Positions 35,053 to 43,889 of a stretch of 64,000 nucleotides of DNA are shown here, piece by piece. Both the position numbers and the translations under genes were made by a program. Where the stretch lies: assembly GCF_003852525.1 (NCBI RefSeq), contig NZ_QAJL01000004.1, positions 221,064 to 285,063 of the forward strand, given 5' to 3'. How positions within the stretch are numbered: position 1 is the first letter of the stretch; every line of letters begins with the position of its first letter. The DNA comes from Pedobacter sp. KBW06 (lineage in GTDB: Bacteria; Bacteroidota; Bacteroidia; Sphingobacteriales; Sphingobacteriaceae). The notes below the pieces were generated by a model, which saw only the letters and a program-made list of their open reading frames with translations, was not told where the DNA came from and did not search any database.

Positions 35053-36444
35053 ATGATGAAGATATCTGATGAATTTTTGGTTAAGGCCGATGAAAAGGCC
35101 TTTGATTTAGGGCATCGCAAGACAATTAATCATAATATTGGCAAGTATAATGTTGCGGTAGAAAGGGGAACCTCGAGGTTTGAGAATTTAGAAAACTCAA
35201 AGAAGAAGGCTCATGTGATTAAATGGCGTGTGATGGAGAACCTGGATAAGTTTCTTCCTGAATTTGAATCCAATTTTCAGCGTAGGGGAGGAAAAGTGAT
35301 CTGGGCAAATGATGCGGAGGAGGCCCAAAAAGAAATCCTGAACATCATCCAGCGAAATGGCGGAAAGACGGTGATCAAATCAAAATCTATGACCACCGAG
35401 GAAATTCACCTGAATGATTTCCTGGAAAAGAACAATATTGAATCTCTGGAAAGCGACCTTGGTGAATACATCGTACAACTCCTGGGTCAGGCACCCTACC
35501 ATATTGTAACCCCGGCCATGCACCTGAGTAAGGAAGAGATTGCAAAGCTGTTTCATGATAAATTTGGAACACCCATTGATGCAACGCCGGAACAGCTCAC
35601 ACAAAAAGCAAGAGAGTTGCTTAGAGATAAATACCTGAAAGCGGATATCGGCATCTCCGGCGGAAACTTCTTAATCGCAGATACCGGAAGCATTGCATTG
35701 ACAGAAAATGAGGGAAACGCAAGGTTATGTACTACTTTCCCAAAAATACATATTGCCATTGTCGGAATTGAGAAGGTCATCCCTTCCATGGCCGATCTGG
35801 ACCTCTTCTGGCCCTTGCTGGCCAGTCATGGTACAGGGCAAAACCTAACTGTTTACAATACGATCCTAAGTGGTCCCAGACGTCCGGAAGAAACTGACGG
35901 TCCTGAAGAGATGTATGTCATCCTGCTGGATAACGGAAGAACCAATCTGCTCGCCGAGAAAGATCAGCGCCAGGGCCTGTATTGCATTAGGTGTGGTGCC
36001 TGTCTGAATGCCTGTCCGGTCTACAAAAATATCGGCGGACATACTTATAACACCACTTACAGCGGACCTATAGGTTCCATCATCACCCCTCATTTAAAGG
36101 GGATGAAAGACTTTAAACACCTCAGCTACGCTTCCAGCTTATGTGGCAAATGTTCGGAGGTATGTCCGGTAAAAATAGACATTCACAAAATGCTCCTGCT
36201 GAACAGAAGAGATGCTGCAGCAGATCATGAGAACAGCAAATCCGAAGAGCTTGGCTGGAAACTGTTCAATACAGGAATGCAAAAAAGATCAAGAATGGAT
36301 ATGGTAAGCGGAAAGATCAAAAACTTCTTTTTGAAGTTTCTTTTCAAGAAGACCTGGGGCAAGTACCGCAGCATGCCGGAAGTTGCACCGAAGTCTTTTG
36401 CCAAACTCTATCAGGAGAAAAATAAAGCAGACAAAAACATATAA
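35053..36444 (+). CDS. lutB: LutB-type iron-sulfur protein (lactate utilisation)
   Basis: The 463-residue protein combines a LUD domain (TVIKSKSMTTEEIHLN, ISGGNFLIADTGSIALTENE, HIAIVGIEKVIPS) with two 4Fe-4S motifs, CIRCGACLNACPVY and CGKCSEVCPVKI. In Bacillus LutABC together oxidise L-lactate to pyruvate. LutA and LutC are not next to it, so it either works with distant partners or has another electron-transfer role. The E1 dehydrogenase gene starts 2 bp after its stop codon, implying one transcript and possibly a shared pyruvate/2-oxoacid context. Confidence 0.9.
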   Translation: MMKISDEFLVKADEKAFDLGHRKTINHNIGKYNVAVERGTSRFENLENSKKKAHVIKWRVMENLDKFLPEFESNFQRRGGKVIWANDAEEAQKEILNIIQRNGGKTVIKSKSMTTEEIHLNDFLEKNNIESLESDLGEYIVQLLGQAPYHIVTPAMHLSKEEIAKLFHDKFGTPIDATPEQLTQKARELLRDKYLKADIGISGGNFLIADTGSIALTENEGNARLCTTFPKIHIAIVGIEKVIPSMADLDLFWPLLASHGTGQNLTVYNTILSGPRRPEETDGPEEMYVILLDNGRTNLLAEKDQRQGLYCIRCGACLNACPVYKNIGGHTYNTTYSGPIGSIITPHLKGMKDFKHLSYASSLCGKCSEVCPVKIDIHKMLLLNRRDAAADHENSKSEELGWKLFNTGMQKRSRMDMVSGKIKNFFLKFLFKKTWGKYRSMPEVAPKSFAKLYQEKNKADKNI

Positions 36445-36446
36445 CT

Positions 36447-38423
36447 ATGCAGTTTGACAGAAAAGATAAGAATGATGCTACCTTATTAGATTTATACACG
36501 CAGTTGCTTTACCCCCGGATGGTAGAGGAAAAAATGCTTATCTTATTACGTCAGGGCAGGATTGGCAAATGGTTTTCCGGAATCGGACAGGAAGCCATTG
36601 CCATAGGAAGTACTTTAGCGATGAAGGAAACTGAATACATCCTTCCAATGCATAGAAACCTTGGAGTATTTACCGCCCGGGATATTCCTTTGAAAAAGCT
36701 GATGGCCCAATGGCAGGGTAAGATTTCCGGCTTTACCAAAGGCCGGGACCGCTCCTTTCATTTCGGCACTCAGGAATATAAAATTATTGGAATGATTTCC
36801 CATCTGGGTCCTCAGATGGCACTTGCCGGTGGGATCGCCCTGGCAGATCTTATTGCCGATAAAAAACAGGCCACCCTGGTATTCACCGGAGAAGGGGCCA
36901 CAAGTGAGGGCGACTTTCATGAAGCCATTAATGTGGCTGCAGTGTGGAACTTACCTGTTATTTTTCTAATTGAAAACAACGGATATGGACTCTCCACCCC
37001 CATCAATGAGCAGTTTAAATGTAAAGACCTCGTAGACAGGGCCGCAGGATATGGAATCGAAGGTATCCAAATAGATGGCAATAACATCCTGGAGGTATAC
37101 GATACCCTCTCCGGCATTGCCGAAAAAATGAGAGAAAATCCTAAACCTGTACTCGTAGAATGCCTTACCTTTAGGATGAGGGGCCATGAGGAAGCTTCAG
37201 GAACAAAATATGTACCTCAGGAACTGTTTGACCTCTGGGCAAAAAAAGATCCGGTAAAATGCTTTGAAGAATACCTGCTGGAACAAAAAGTATTGACTCC
37301 GGAAAGTATAGCAGAGATTAAAGCGGATTTTAAAACCGGAATTGAGCAGGAAGTAGAAGCTGCTTTTCTCGAAGAAGAGCCGGTAGCAGATATCGCCACC
37401 GAAACGGCCGACATGTATGCAGCACACACTTACCAGCATATTGAACCGAATGAAGCATCCACAGAAATCAGGTATATTGATGCCATCACGGACGCATTGA
37501 AGATTGGCATGCAAAAGCATAGCAATCTGGTTTTGATGGGACAGGATATTGCAGAATACGGCGGAGCCTTTAAGATCACTGATGGTTTTGTAGACCTTTT
37601 TGGTAAGGCGAGAGTCCGCAATACCCCAATCTGCGAATCAGCGATCGTTGGCGCAGGACTAGGCCTTTCCATCAACGGCTATAAGGCAGTCGTGGAGATG
37701 CAGTTTGCTGATTTTGTAACCTGTGGATTCAACCAGATCGTAAACAACCTTGCAAAAACCCATTACCGGTGGGGAGAAAAGGCGGATGTAGTAGTCAGAA
37801 TGCCTACCGGGGCAGGAACAGGTGCAGGCCCTTTCCATTCCCAAAGCAATGAAGCCTGGTTCACAAAAACTCCTGGTTTAAAAATTGTATACCCGGCTTT
37901 TCCTTTCGATGCAAAAGGCTTACTCCTTTCTGCTATTGATGACCCGAATCCGGTCTTATTTTTTGAACATAAATATCTCTACCGCAGTCTAAGCGGACAA
38001 GTTCCTGAAGGGGAATATACACTGGAAATTGGTAAAGCCAACCTGATTAAAGAAGGTCATCAACTGAGCATCATTACTTACGGACTGGGTGTACACTGGA
38101 CACTCTCTTATATGGATGAACATCCGGAAATAAGCATCAACCTCCTGGATTTGCGCAGCTTACAACCCTGGGATAAGGAGGCAGTGGCTACAGCAGTCAG
38201 GAAAACAGGAAGGGTATTGATCTTACACGAAGATACCCTGAGTAACGGCTTTGGAGCAGAACTGGCAGCATGGATTGCCGAACATTGCTTTGAGCACCTG
38301 GATGCACCTGTAATGCGCTGTGCGAGCACGGATACCGCCATTCCTATGAGTAAAGTCCTGGAAGAAAGCTTTCTTGCCAAAAGCAGGTTAAAAGAAACCA
38401 TTCAGAAATTAATGGCTTACTAA
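36447..38423 (+). CDS. 2-oxoacid dehydrogenase E1, alpha-beta fusion
   Basis: This thiamine-diphosphate enzyme (658 aa) fuses E1-alpha and E1-beta, normally two proteins. The alpha half carries the ThDP motif GEGATSEGDFHEA...ENNGYG and MRGHEEASG. An acidic linker (about 315-340) joins the beta half, with MGQDIAEYGGAF, TPICESAIVGAG and MPTGAGTGAGPFHSQSNEAW. Fused forms like this are annotated as branched-chain 2-oxoacid (2-oxoisovalerate) dehydrogenase E1 in Bacteroidota, and this is the likely role, feeding branched fatty-acid primers. Pyruvate cannot be excluded. No E2 or E3 gene is adjacent. Confidence 0.9.
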   Translation: MQFDRKDKNDATLLDLYTQLLYPRMVEEKMLILLRQGRIGKWFSGIGQEAIAIGSTLAMKETEYILPMHRNLGVFTARDIPLKKLMAQWQGKISGFTKGRDRSFHFGTQEYKIIGMISHLGPQMALAGGIALADLIADKKQATLVFTGEGATSEGDFHEAINVAAVWNLPVIFLIENNGYGLSTPINEQFKCKDLVDRAAGYGIEGIQIDGNNILEVYDTLSGIAEKMRENPKPVLVECLTFRMRGHEEASGTKYVPQELFDLWAKKDPVKCFEEYLLEQKVLTPESIAEIKADFKTGIEQEVEAAFLEEEPVADIATETADMYAAHTYQHIEPNEASTEIRYIDAITDALKIGMQKHSNLVLMGQDIAEYGGAFKITDGFVDLFGKARVRNTPICESAIVGAGLGLSINGYKAVVEMQFADFVTCGFNQIVNNLAKTHYRWGEKADVVVRMPTGAGTGAGPFHSQSNEAWFTKTPGLKIVYPAFPFDAKGLLLSAIDDPNPVLFFEHKYLYRSLSGQVPEGEYTLEIGKANLIKEGHQLSIITYGLGVHWTLSYMDEHPEISINLLDLRSLQPWDKEAVATAVRKTGRVLILHEDTLSNGFGAELAAWIAEHCFEHLDAPVMRCASTDTAIPMSKVLEESFLAKSRLKETIQKLMAY

Positions 38424-38505
38424 TCAAAGCGATCAAATACCCGCTTTCTCTATAAGGCAATTCCTTTGGCATGATAATCGCCTCTTTAATATTTAAAGAA
38501 GCGCT

Positions 38506-39315
38506 ATGAAGACTGCATACCTGGTATTTTCCTTTTCCGCCCTGCTCGGTATATCCGGCTGTAACCAACAACCAAAACATCCCCAGGCAGACCTGATCAG
38601 CCAGTCTGCGGCGACTGCAATGACCGATAAGACCATAGCAGTTTTAGCAGATTCTATAGATGCAAACCTCGCCCACCTGGAAAAACAAAGCAGCCTCGTT
38701 TACCTTCAGGGAGAACAATCCATGTACGCAGAAAGGTACAGTTCGAATGGCAAAGCCATCCTGTATGTGGAACAGCGGGACAATGGGCTCATTAACAGCC
38801 AGACAAAAAAATACTATTTCAAAAACGACAGTTTAATCCTTGTTCAGGAAAATAAGAAAATCAATAACGACTATACAGACACCCGGATTTTTCTGAGAAA
38901 CAACATTGCCTTCAGTAAGGAACAACGCAAGGCAAACTCTGCCTCCGCCCTTCCTGCCAAGCCTTACCTGTCCTTAAAATCAATTAAAGACAACACGGTA
39001 AAGGAAGACAACTACCAGCAAAATATCAGGACCCTGGACGAAGCTATTGCAGGCAGCAACCAATATGAAATGTTGTTTGACCAGTTTATTGACATTCCGG
39101 GTGAAAACATCATTCAGCTGAAAAGCAAGGCACAGAACGGCTATACCGCCAGTATCCTGGTGCAGGAACCCGATGCATTCATCGACAGCTTAAAAAGCAA
39201 TCCACAAAGTTTCAGAAATGAAAAGCTTAATTTTAAATGGAAAGTGGAAGATAAAGAAGCAGTCTATGTACCTGTAGCCGCTAAAGTCACTTCTGCCAAA
39301 GGGTTAAACAAATAG
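38506..39315 (+). CDS. Hypothetical lipoprotein
   Basis: The 269-residue protein has a lipoprotein signal peptide (LLGISGC, Cys19), then a polar, Asn/Gln/Lys-rich body with no family I recognise. A middle part with strand-like segments (KAILYVEQRDNGLIN, TKKYYFKNDSLILVQ) suggests a beta-rich fold. It is an isolated gene after the E1 fusion. Its last 52 bases overlap, antisense, the 3' end of the SprT-like gene, and both frames appear genuinely coding. Confidence 0.72.
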   Translation: MKTAYLVFSFSALLGISGCNQQPKHPQADLISQSAATAMTDKTIAVLADSIDANLAHLEKQSSLVYLQGEQSMYAERYSSNGKAILYVEQRDNGLINSQTKKYYFKNDSLILVQENKKINNDYTDTRIFLRNNIAFSKEQRKANSASALPAKPYLSLKSIKDNTVKEDNYQQNIRTLDEAIAGSNQYEMLFDQFIDIPGENIIQLKSKAQNGYTASILVQEPDAFIDSLKSNPQSFRNEKLNFKWKVEDKEAVYVPVAAKVTSAKGLNK

Positions 39316-39878
39316 ACATTGCCATTGGTCAGGCAAAGGCAGCGGTATCTTTTCCGCAGCTTTTCTCCTTTTCTGAACTGACGTCCGTCTTTTATGGTAA
39401 ATACCGCATCTAAAGGCAGTTCCTCCAGTCTGGAAGCCTCTTTAGGCAGGTCGTGCTTCTTTAATGCACGGGAAAGTTTCAGGTCAGTACAGCTTGCTGC
39501 AGAAGGATTATTCAGGTAACTCACTATTGCCTGCTGAACATCCTGAGGAAAGACATTTTGCTCGATAAAGGGCGCCATCATCCTTTTAAAATTGTGCTTC
39601 CATTCCGCACCATGAGGCTTTACTTTATTCTTATGGTCATTCCAGGTCAGCAGATGAGCAAATTCATGTACCGTAGTGACTAAAAAAGCATAGGCATTCA
39701 GGTCATTGTTGACCGATATTTTATGTCCCAAATCTTTATAAGGATGACGGTAGTCACCAAGCTTCGTCGTTCTGTTTTTAGATATTTTAAACTCACATTG
39801 AAAATAATCTATCCACTTCGCGATAATCGGTGCCGCTCCCGGGGGCATATATTGCGCTAAGATCTCCTCCTTTTTCAC
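39264..39878 (-). CDS. SprT-like zinc metalloprotease-fold protein
   Basis: The 204-residue protein has the zinc motif HEFAHLLTW (HExxH, about residue 70) with GAEWKHNFK downstream supplying the third ligand region, as in SprT/Spartan domains. The C-terminal part (RKRYRCLCLTNGNVYLF) may be a degenerate zinc ribbon: only two cysteines are near one another. The start codon is GTG at 39878; an ATG at 39848 is an alternative. Bacterial SprT function is poorly known; eukaryotic relatives degrade DNA-protein crosslinks. Its 3' end overlaps the lipoprotein gene. Confidence 0.82.
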   Translation of the reverse strand: MKKEEILAQYMPPGAAPIIAKWIDYFQCEFKISKNRTTKLGDYRHPYKDLGHKISVNNDLNAYAFLVTTVHEFAHLLTWNDHKNKVKPHGAEWKHNFKRMMAPFIEQNVFPQDVQQAIVSYLNNPSAASCTDLKLSRALKKHDLPKEASRLEELPLDAVFTIKDGRQFRKGEKLRKRYRCLCLTNGNVYLFNPLAEVTLAATGT

Positions 39879-39913
39879 GCTTCCAAGATAAGGAAATTAA
39901 TTAAAAGCGATGC

Positions 39914-40426
39914 TTAGGCTGCGCCACCTGTGGCCGCGTTAAATGTTCTTTGGGCCAATTCAGTGTTCAGCAGATATAAGGCCGAAGAATTGTCCCCGAT
40001 CATCTTCAGCTTGCTGATGATCTGTGATACCGTCGCCTCTTCTTCTACCTGCTCTGTAACGAACCATTGCAAAAAGGTATGGGTAGCAAAATCACTTTCC
40101 TCAAAAGCCGCTTTGATCAGGTTTCCAATGCTCTTGGTAACGGCCTTCTCATGTGCCAGGGTGATTTCAAAAATTTCCAGTACAGAGCCAAAGTCAGATT
40201 CAGGTTGCTGAATTGCGCCTATAGTCACTTTACCGCCAACATCATGAATGTAGTTGAATTGCTTTTCCGCATGAAAAAGCTCTTCTTTCGCCTGAACTTT
40301 AAAATAATTAGCGAATCCATCCAAATCCTTGTCCGAAAACCAGGAACACATTGCCCAATAGGCATTGGCCGAATACATTTCTAAATTAACCTGCTCATTG
40401 AGCAATTTTTCCATTCTTTTATTCAT
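39914..40426 (-). CDS. ftnA: Ferritin (FtnA-like iron storage protein)
   Basis: The 170-residue four-helix protein has ferroxidase ligands in ANYFKVQAKEELFHAEK (Glu-x2-His) and FVTEQVEEEATV, with an N-terminal LLNEQVNLEMYSANAYW as in bacterial non-haem ferritins. It lies 30 bp downstream of feoB on the same strand, so ferrous-iron import and iron storage are probably expressed together. No Fur box was identified with confidence. Confidence 0.95.
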   Translation of the reverse strand: MNKRMEKLLNEQVNLEMYSANAYWAMCSWFSDKDLDGFANYFKVQAKEELFHAEKQFNYIHDVGGKVTIGAIQQPESDFGSVLEIFEITLAHEKAVTKSIGNLIKAAFEESDFATHTFLQWFVTEQVEEEATVSQIISKLKMIGDNSSALYLLNTELAQRTFNAATGGAA

Positions 40427-40456
40427 GACAGCATTGCGTTTGATTAAGTCAATATA

Positions 40457-42574
40457 TTATTTTAAAAACTGATAAGCAATTAAACTGGCCACGTAAGCCA
40501 TCACGGTCATATACACCAGTTGTATCATTGGCCACTTCCAGGATTTTGTTTCCCGGAACACCACCGCCACCGTACTCATACACTGCATCGCAAAGGCGTA
40601 AAACAACATCAATGAAAAGGCAGTGGCAAAAGTAAACACCGGCAATCCCGTTTCCGGATTTTTGGCCAGTCTCATACTATCCCGTATTTTCATCACATTC
40701 TCATCTCCGCCTTCCACACTGTAAATCGTGGCCATTGTTCCTACAAAGGCTTCCCTTGCAGCAAATGAAGTGATTAGTGCAATGCCGATCTTCCAGTCAA
40801 AACCTAAAGGTCTGATGGCTGGCTCTATGGCATGGCCCAGAATTCCCGCATACGAATTTTCAAGCCTTTCAGCCGACTTATCTCTTTCAAGAGTAGAAAT
40901 CTGTACACTATCTTTTTGAGCCTCTATAGCGGCGTATTTTTTATCAATTTCAGCAAAGCGCTCAGAAGGACCATAAGTAGCCATTACCCAAAGTACAATG
41001 GAAATGGCAATGATCACCTTACCCGCTTCAAAGACAAAAGTCTTAGACTTATCATACATCGTGAAAAGCACATTTCCCCATCTCGGCATTCTGTACACCG
41101 GCATCTCCATAATGAAATAAGATTTCTCTTTTGCTTTCAGGATGAATTTCATGACAAAAGCCACCAATACCGCCGCAACAATACTGATCAGGTACATTCC
41201 CATCAGGGTTAATCCCTGAAGGTTAATGAAGCCCCAAACCATTTTTTCGGGAACAACAAGGCTGATCAACAAAGTATATACAGGCAACCTTGCAGAACAA
41301 CTCACCAAAGGAGCCACCATAATGGTAATGATGCGGTCTTTCCAGTTTTCGATGTTTCTGGCACTCATTATGGAAGGAACGGCACAAGCCAGACTTCCGA
41401 TCATCGGCACCACAGACTTTCCACTCAAACCAAATTTTCTCATGATCCTGTCCATCATAAAAGTCACCCTGGCCATATAGCCGGTGTCTTCCAGAATCGA
41501 GATAAATGCAAAGAGAATTGCGATTTGCGGAATGAAAACCACAATCCCGCCTAAACCGGCAAGTACACCGTCCAGCAGTAAATCACTAAGCTGCCCTGCG
41601 GGTAAATATTCATGTCCCAGTTCCTGCAGTTTGGCAAAGATAAATTCAATCATCTCCATCGGATAAGCCGACCAGGAGAAAATGGCGTTGAACAGGAAGA
41701 ACAACAAGCCCATAAAAATGATCAGGCCCCAAAACCTATTGGTCAGGATGGAATCGATCTTATCACTAAAAGCAAACTTCTTTGCCGCCCCCGTATCTTC
41801 GATTACGCCAGTGAGGATCTTCCCAAGGTCACGATAACGCGCAACGGTTTCCTCTGTCTGCAATTTAGAAGTTTCAAAACCAGTCGCTTTTTTGATCTGA
41901 TCAAAGCCTGCATGATCTACTTCAGAAAAGTGATCCAGGTTATAATGCTGGTGCAAGACCTGCAATGCAAAATAATCGTTCTCTGTTCCGATCTTGGCTT
42001 TCACTTTCTGAATCGCTTCAGGCGCCAGCGCCAGTACATCAGTACCTTTCAACTGTGTCGCAATCTTTGTCGTATTGCTGATGGCTTGTTTTAGCTCGGT
42101 CAGCCCCTTATTGCTTCTCGCAGAGATCGCAACAATCTGAATGCCCAGTCTTTTCGAAAGCAAATCAACGTTGACATTGATCCCTTCTTTTTGTGCCAGA
42201 TCGGTCATATTGAGTGCCAGTACTACCGGCACCTGCAGGTCGGCAACCTGCGAATAAAGCAATAAATTTCTTCGGAGATTGGTCGCATCAGCCACCAATA
42301 CCACAATATCCGGATAACTGGAATTGCTCTTGTCGGCCAATACCTGGAAGACAATACTTTCATCCTTGCTTTTCGGGTATAAACTATAGGTTCCCGGTAA
42401 ATCGGTAATCTCTGCACTTCTGCCATCAGGAAGCTTGCAGTAACCTACTTTTTTATCAACGGTAATGCCCGGAAAATTTCCAATTTTTTGATTTAATCCT
42501 GTAAGCAGATTAAAAAGAGTAGACTTGCCTGTATTGGGATTCCCAACCAGAGCTATTTTCAAATCCTTTGCCAA
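40457..42574 (-). CDS. feoB: Ferrous iron transporter FeoB
   Basis: FeoB imports Fe2+ through the inner membrane. The 705-residue protein begins with a GTPase domain (GNPNTGKSTLFN, DLPGTYSL, LNMTD), then the membrane part with two Gate segments, including IAILFAFISILEDTGYMARV and CSARLPVYTLLI. The C-terminal half holds further helices. The start codon is an unusual TTG at 42574, 4 bp after the feoA stop codon; no ATG or GTG fits the family N-terminus (AKDLKIALVG). It is in the order feoA-feoB-ferritin. Confidence 0.96.
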   Translation of the reverse strand: MAKDLKIALVGNPNTGKSTLFNLLTGLNQKIGNFPGITVDKKVGYCKLPDGRSAEITDLPGTYSLYPKSKDESIVFQVLADKSNSSYPDIVVLVADATNLRRNLLLYSQVADLQVPVVLALNMTDLAQKEGINVNVDLLSKRLGIQIVAISARSNKGLTELKQAISNTTKIATQLKGTDVLALAPEAIQKVKAKIGTENDYFALQVLHQHYNLDHFSEVDHAGFDQIKKATGFETSKLQTEETVARYRDLGKILTGVIEDTGAAKKFAFSDKIDSILTNRFWGLIIFMGLLFFLFNAIFSWSAYPMEMIEFIFAKLQELGHEYLPAGQLSDLLLDGVLAGLGGIVVFIPQIAILFAFISILEDTGYMARVTFMMDRIMRKFGLSGKSVVPMIGSLACAVPSIMSARNIENWKDRIITIMVAPLVSCSARLPVYTLLISLVVPEKMVWGFINLQGLTLMGMYLISIVAAVLVAFVMKFILKAKEKSYFIMEMPVYRMPRWGNVLFTMYDKSKTFVFEAGKVIIAISIVLWVMATYGPSERFAEIDKKYAAIEAQKDSVQISTLERDKSAERLENSYAGILGHAIEPAIRPLGFDWKIGIALITSFAAREAFVGTMATIYSVEGGDENVMKIRDSMRLAKNPETGLPVFTFATAFSLMLFYAFAMQCMSTVAVVFRETKSWKWPMIQLVYMTVMAYVASLIAYQFLK

Positions 42575-42578
42575 ATTA

Positions 42579-42794
42579 CTACTGAATTATAATACTAGAT
42601 GCCTCGCTTTTACGTAAACAAAGTTGATACCCTGAGACCCGAATGGCAATCGGATCACCAAGCGGAGCAAACCGTTCCACTTCTACAACTTCTCCAGGCA
42701 AACAGCCCATCTCCATTAGTTTAACAGACATTTCTAAATCTGTAAATGCCACTATAGTGCCTCGTTCCCCCGGATTCAATTGTGAAAGTTTCAT
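42579..42794 (-). CDS. feoA: Ferrous iron transport protein FeoA
   Basis: The 71-residue SH3-like protein (MKLSQLNPGERGTI, then LMEMGCLPGEVVEVE, PIAIRVSGYQLCLRKSEA) is the standard small cytosolic partner of FeoB. It is the first gene of feoA-feoB-ferritin. The stop codon and the feoB start are 4 bp apart, so translation is likely coupled. Confidence 0.95.
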   Translation of the reverse strand: MKLSQLNPGERGTIVAFTDLEMSVKLMEMGCLPGEVVEVERFAPLGDPIAIRVSGYQLCLRKSEASSIIIQ

Positions 42795-42863
42795 CTTTAT
42801 TAATTTATTTTAATTTTCGAAGGACAATATTGACTCCTTCCCTAATCAAGGCGCAATTTAGGC

Positions 42864-42956
42864 TTAATTTATAATAGTTCCAAATAAACGGAATCCACCC
42901 TTACCTTCAGAAATAGCTTTCAGCGCAGCTAAAGGATCATTTATGCAATCAAAAAG
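42864..42956 (-). pseudogene. Short coding-like fragment upstream of feoA
   Basis: After a TGA on the minus strand, 30 codons read LFDCINDPLAALKAISEGKG then GFRLFGTIIN and a stop. There is no ATG, GTG or TTG to begin it. An overlapping frame does have an ATG just upstream, so a frameshifted small gene is possible. The composition looks protein-like, but I recognise no family. It could equally be chance. Confidence 0.25.
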
Positions 42957-42991
42957 TCACAACAAAGTAACATAATGAATACAGGTAACTT

Positions 42992-43114
42992 TTACCGCTG
43001 GGGATAGCTGTTGTAGCTTACCGGAGGACATTTACAGCCCGGCTTAAAAATACTGCAGCCGCTGGACGCAAGTACCAGCAAAAGCAGGAATAATCTACTG
43101 ATGTTCTTTTTCAT
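42992..43114 (-). CDS. Small lipoprotein (40 aa)
   Basis: The frame encodes MKKNISRLFLLLLVLASSGC as a complete lipoprotein signal with lipobox SSGC (Cys20), leaving a mature peptide of 21 residues with two further cysteines (SIFKPGCKCPPVSYNSYPQR). It begins inside the 3' end of the VanZ-like gene (20-bp overlap, different frame), so it belongs to gcvH-vanZ. Function unknown. The intact lipobox and the operon position make it credible despite its size. Confidence 0.72.
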   Translation of the reverse strand: MKKNISRLFLLLLVLASSGCSIFKPGCKCPPVSYNSYPQR

Positions 43115-43505
43115 TATAATGAGATTTATGCAAAAGTATAAAGCTGAAAACGCCCATAAATACACCAATCATATCGCAGGTAAAGTCCCACCACTCTGCA
43201 GACCTGTAAGTAAACACTTTCCATTGAAGCAATTCAATGCCACCGCCCAAAGCAGCAGTGATCAGGATGATCTTAAAAATCGTCAGCGAACGAAAACTAT
43301 AGTTATGGGTATAATTGATTCTTCCATAAAACAGTAATATGGTCAGGACAAAGAAAAACCCAAGATGCACCATTTTATCAAATCCTTCAAAAAAAAAGCC
43401 TGTCCCATTAGTGGAGACAGGCATTTCTATATTGCAAAGGATCAAAATAACCACCGTCCATACTATGGCCCAGATCTGATATTTTAACGCTTTAAATTTA
43501 TTCAT
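43095..43505 (-). CDS. VanZ-like membrane protein
   Basis: The 136-residue protein has four hydrophobic helices and the VanZ family's FDKMVHLGFFFVLTILL and GGGIELLQ...RSAEWWDFTCDMIGVFMG motifs. VanZ itself gives low-level teicoplanin resistance, but most family members have no known role. It starts 3 bp after the gcvH stop codon. A VanZ-like gene beside gcvH near sprA is, as I recall, a recurrent Bacteroidota arrangement. Confidence 0.88.
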   Translation of the reverse strand: MNKFKALKYQIWAIVWTVVILILCNIEMPVSTNGTGFFFEGFDKMVHLGFFFVLTILLFYGRINYTHNYSFRSLTIFKIILITAALGGGIELLQWKVFTYRSAEWWDFTCDMIGVFMGVFSFILLHKSHYNEKEHQ

Positions 43506-43508
43506 TGA

Positions 43509-43889
43509 TTAAGCTCCTACAAGGGCTTTGTAAGCATCAGCATCTAATAAACCATCCACTTGTGAAGCATCAGAGATCGCTACTTTAACCATCCAGCCTT
43601 TTCCATAAGGATCAGAGTTTACCAGTTCAGGATTGTCATTCAATTCCGGGTTGGTTTCCAATACGGTTGCAGTTACCGGCATAAACAAATCAGATACGGT
43701 TTTAACAGCTTCTACTGTTCCGAAAACATCATCCTTGCCTACTTCATCACCTACAGTGTTAATATCGATGTATACAATATCACCTAACTCACGTTGTGCG
43801 AAATCAGTAATACCGATATAGGCCTCGTTACCTTCAATCTTAACCCACTCGTGGTCTTTAGTGTACTTTAGTTCTGATGGAAAATTCAT
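43509..43889 (-). CDS. gcvH: Glycine cleavage system H protein
   Basis: The 126-residue lipoyl carrier has the lipoylated Lys in [15 protein letters not shown] (about residue 63) and the family sequence [10 protein letters not shown] at the N-terminus. Start at 43889 (MNFPSEL) rather than 43958 gives the normal length. gcvT and gcvP are not nearby, as usual in this phylum. It heads the gcvH-vanZ-small lipoprotein unit. Confidence 0.96.
   Translation of the reverse strand: MNFPSELKYTKDHEWVKIEGNEAYIGITDFAQRELGDIVYIDINTVGDEVGKDDVFGTVEAVKTVSDLFMPVTATVLETNPELNDNPELVNSDPYGKGWMVKVAISDASQVDGLLDADAYKALVGA

Noticed and set aside
40832-42094. Long plus-strand frames (126 and 160 codons) opposite feoB
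   Set aside because: Antisense shadows of FeoB membrane-helix codons; no start context and no recognisable product.
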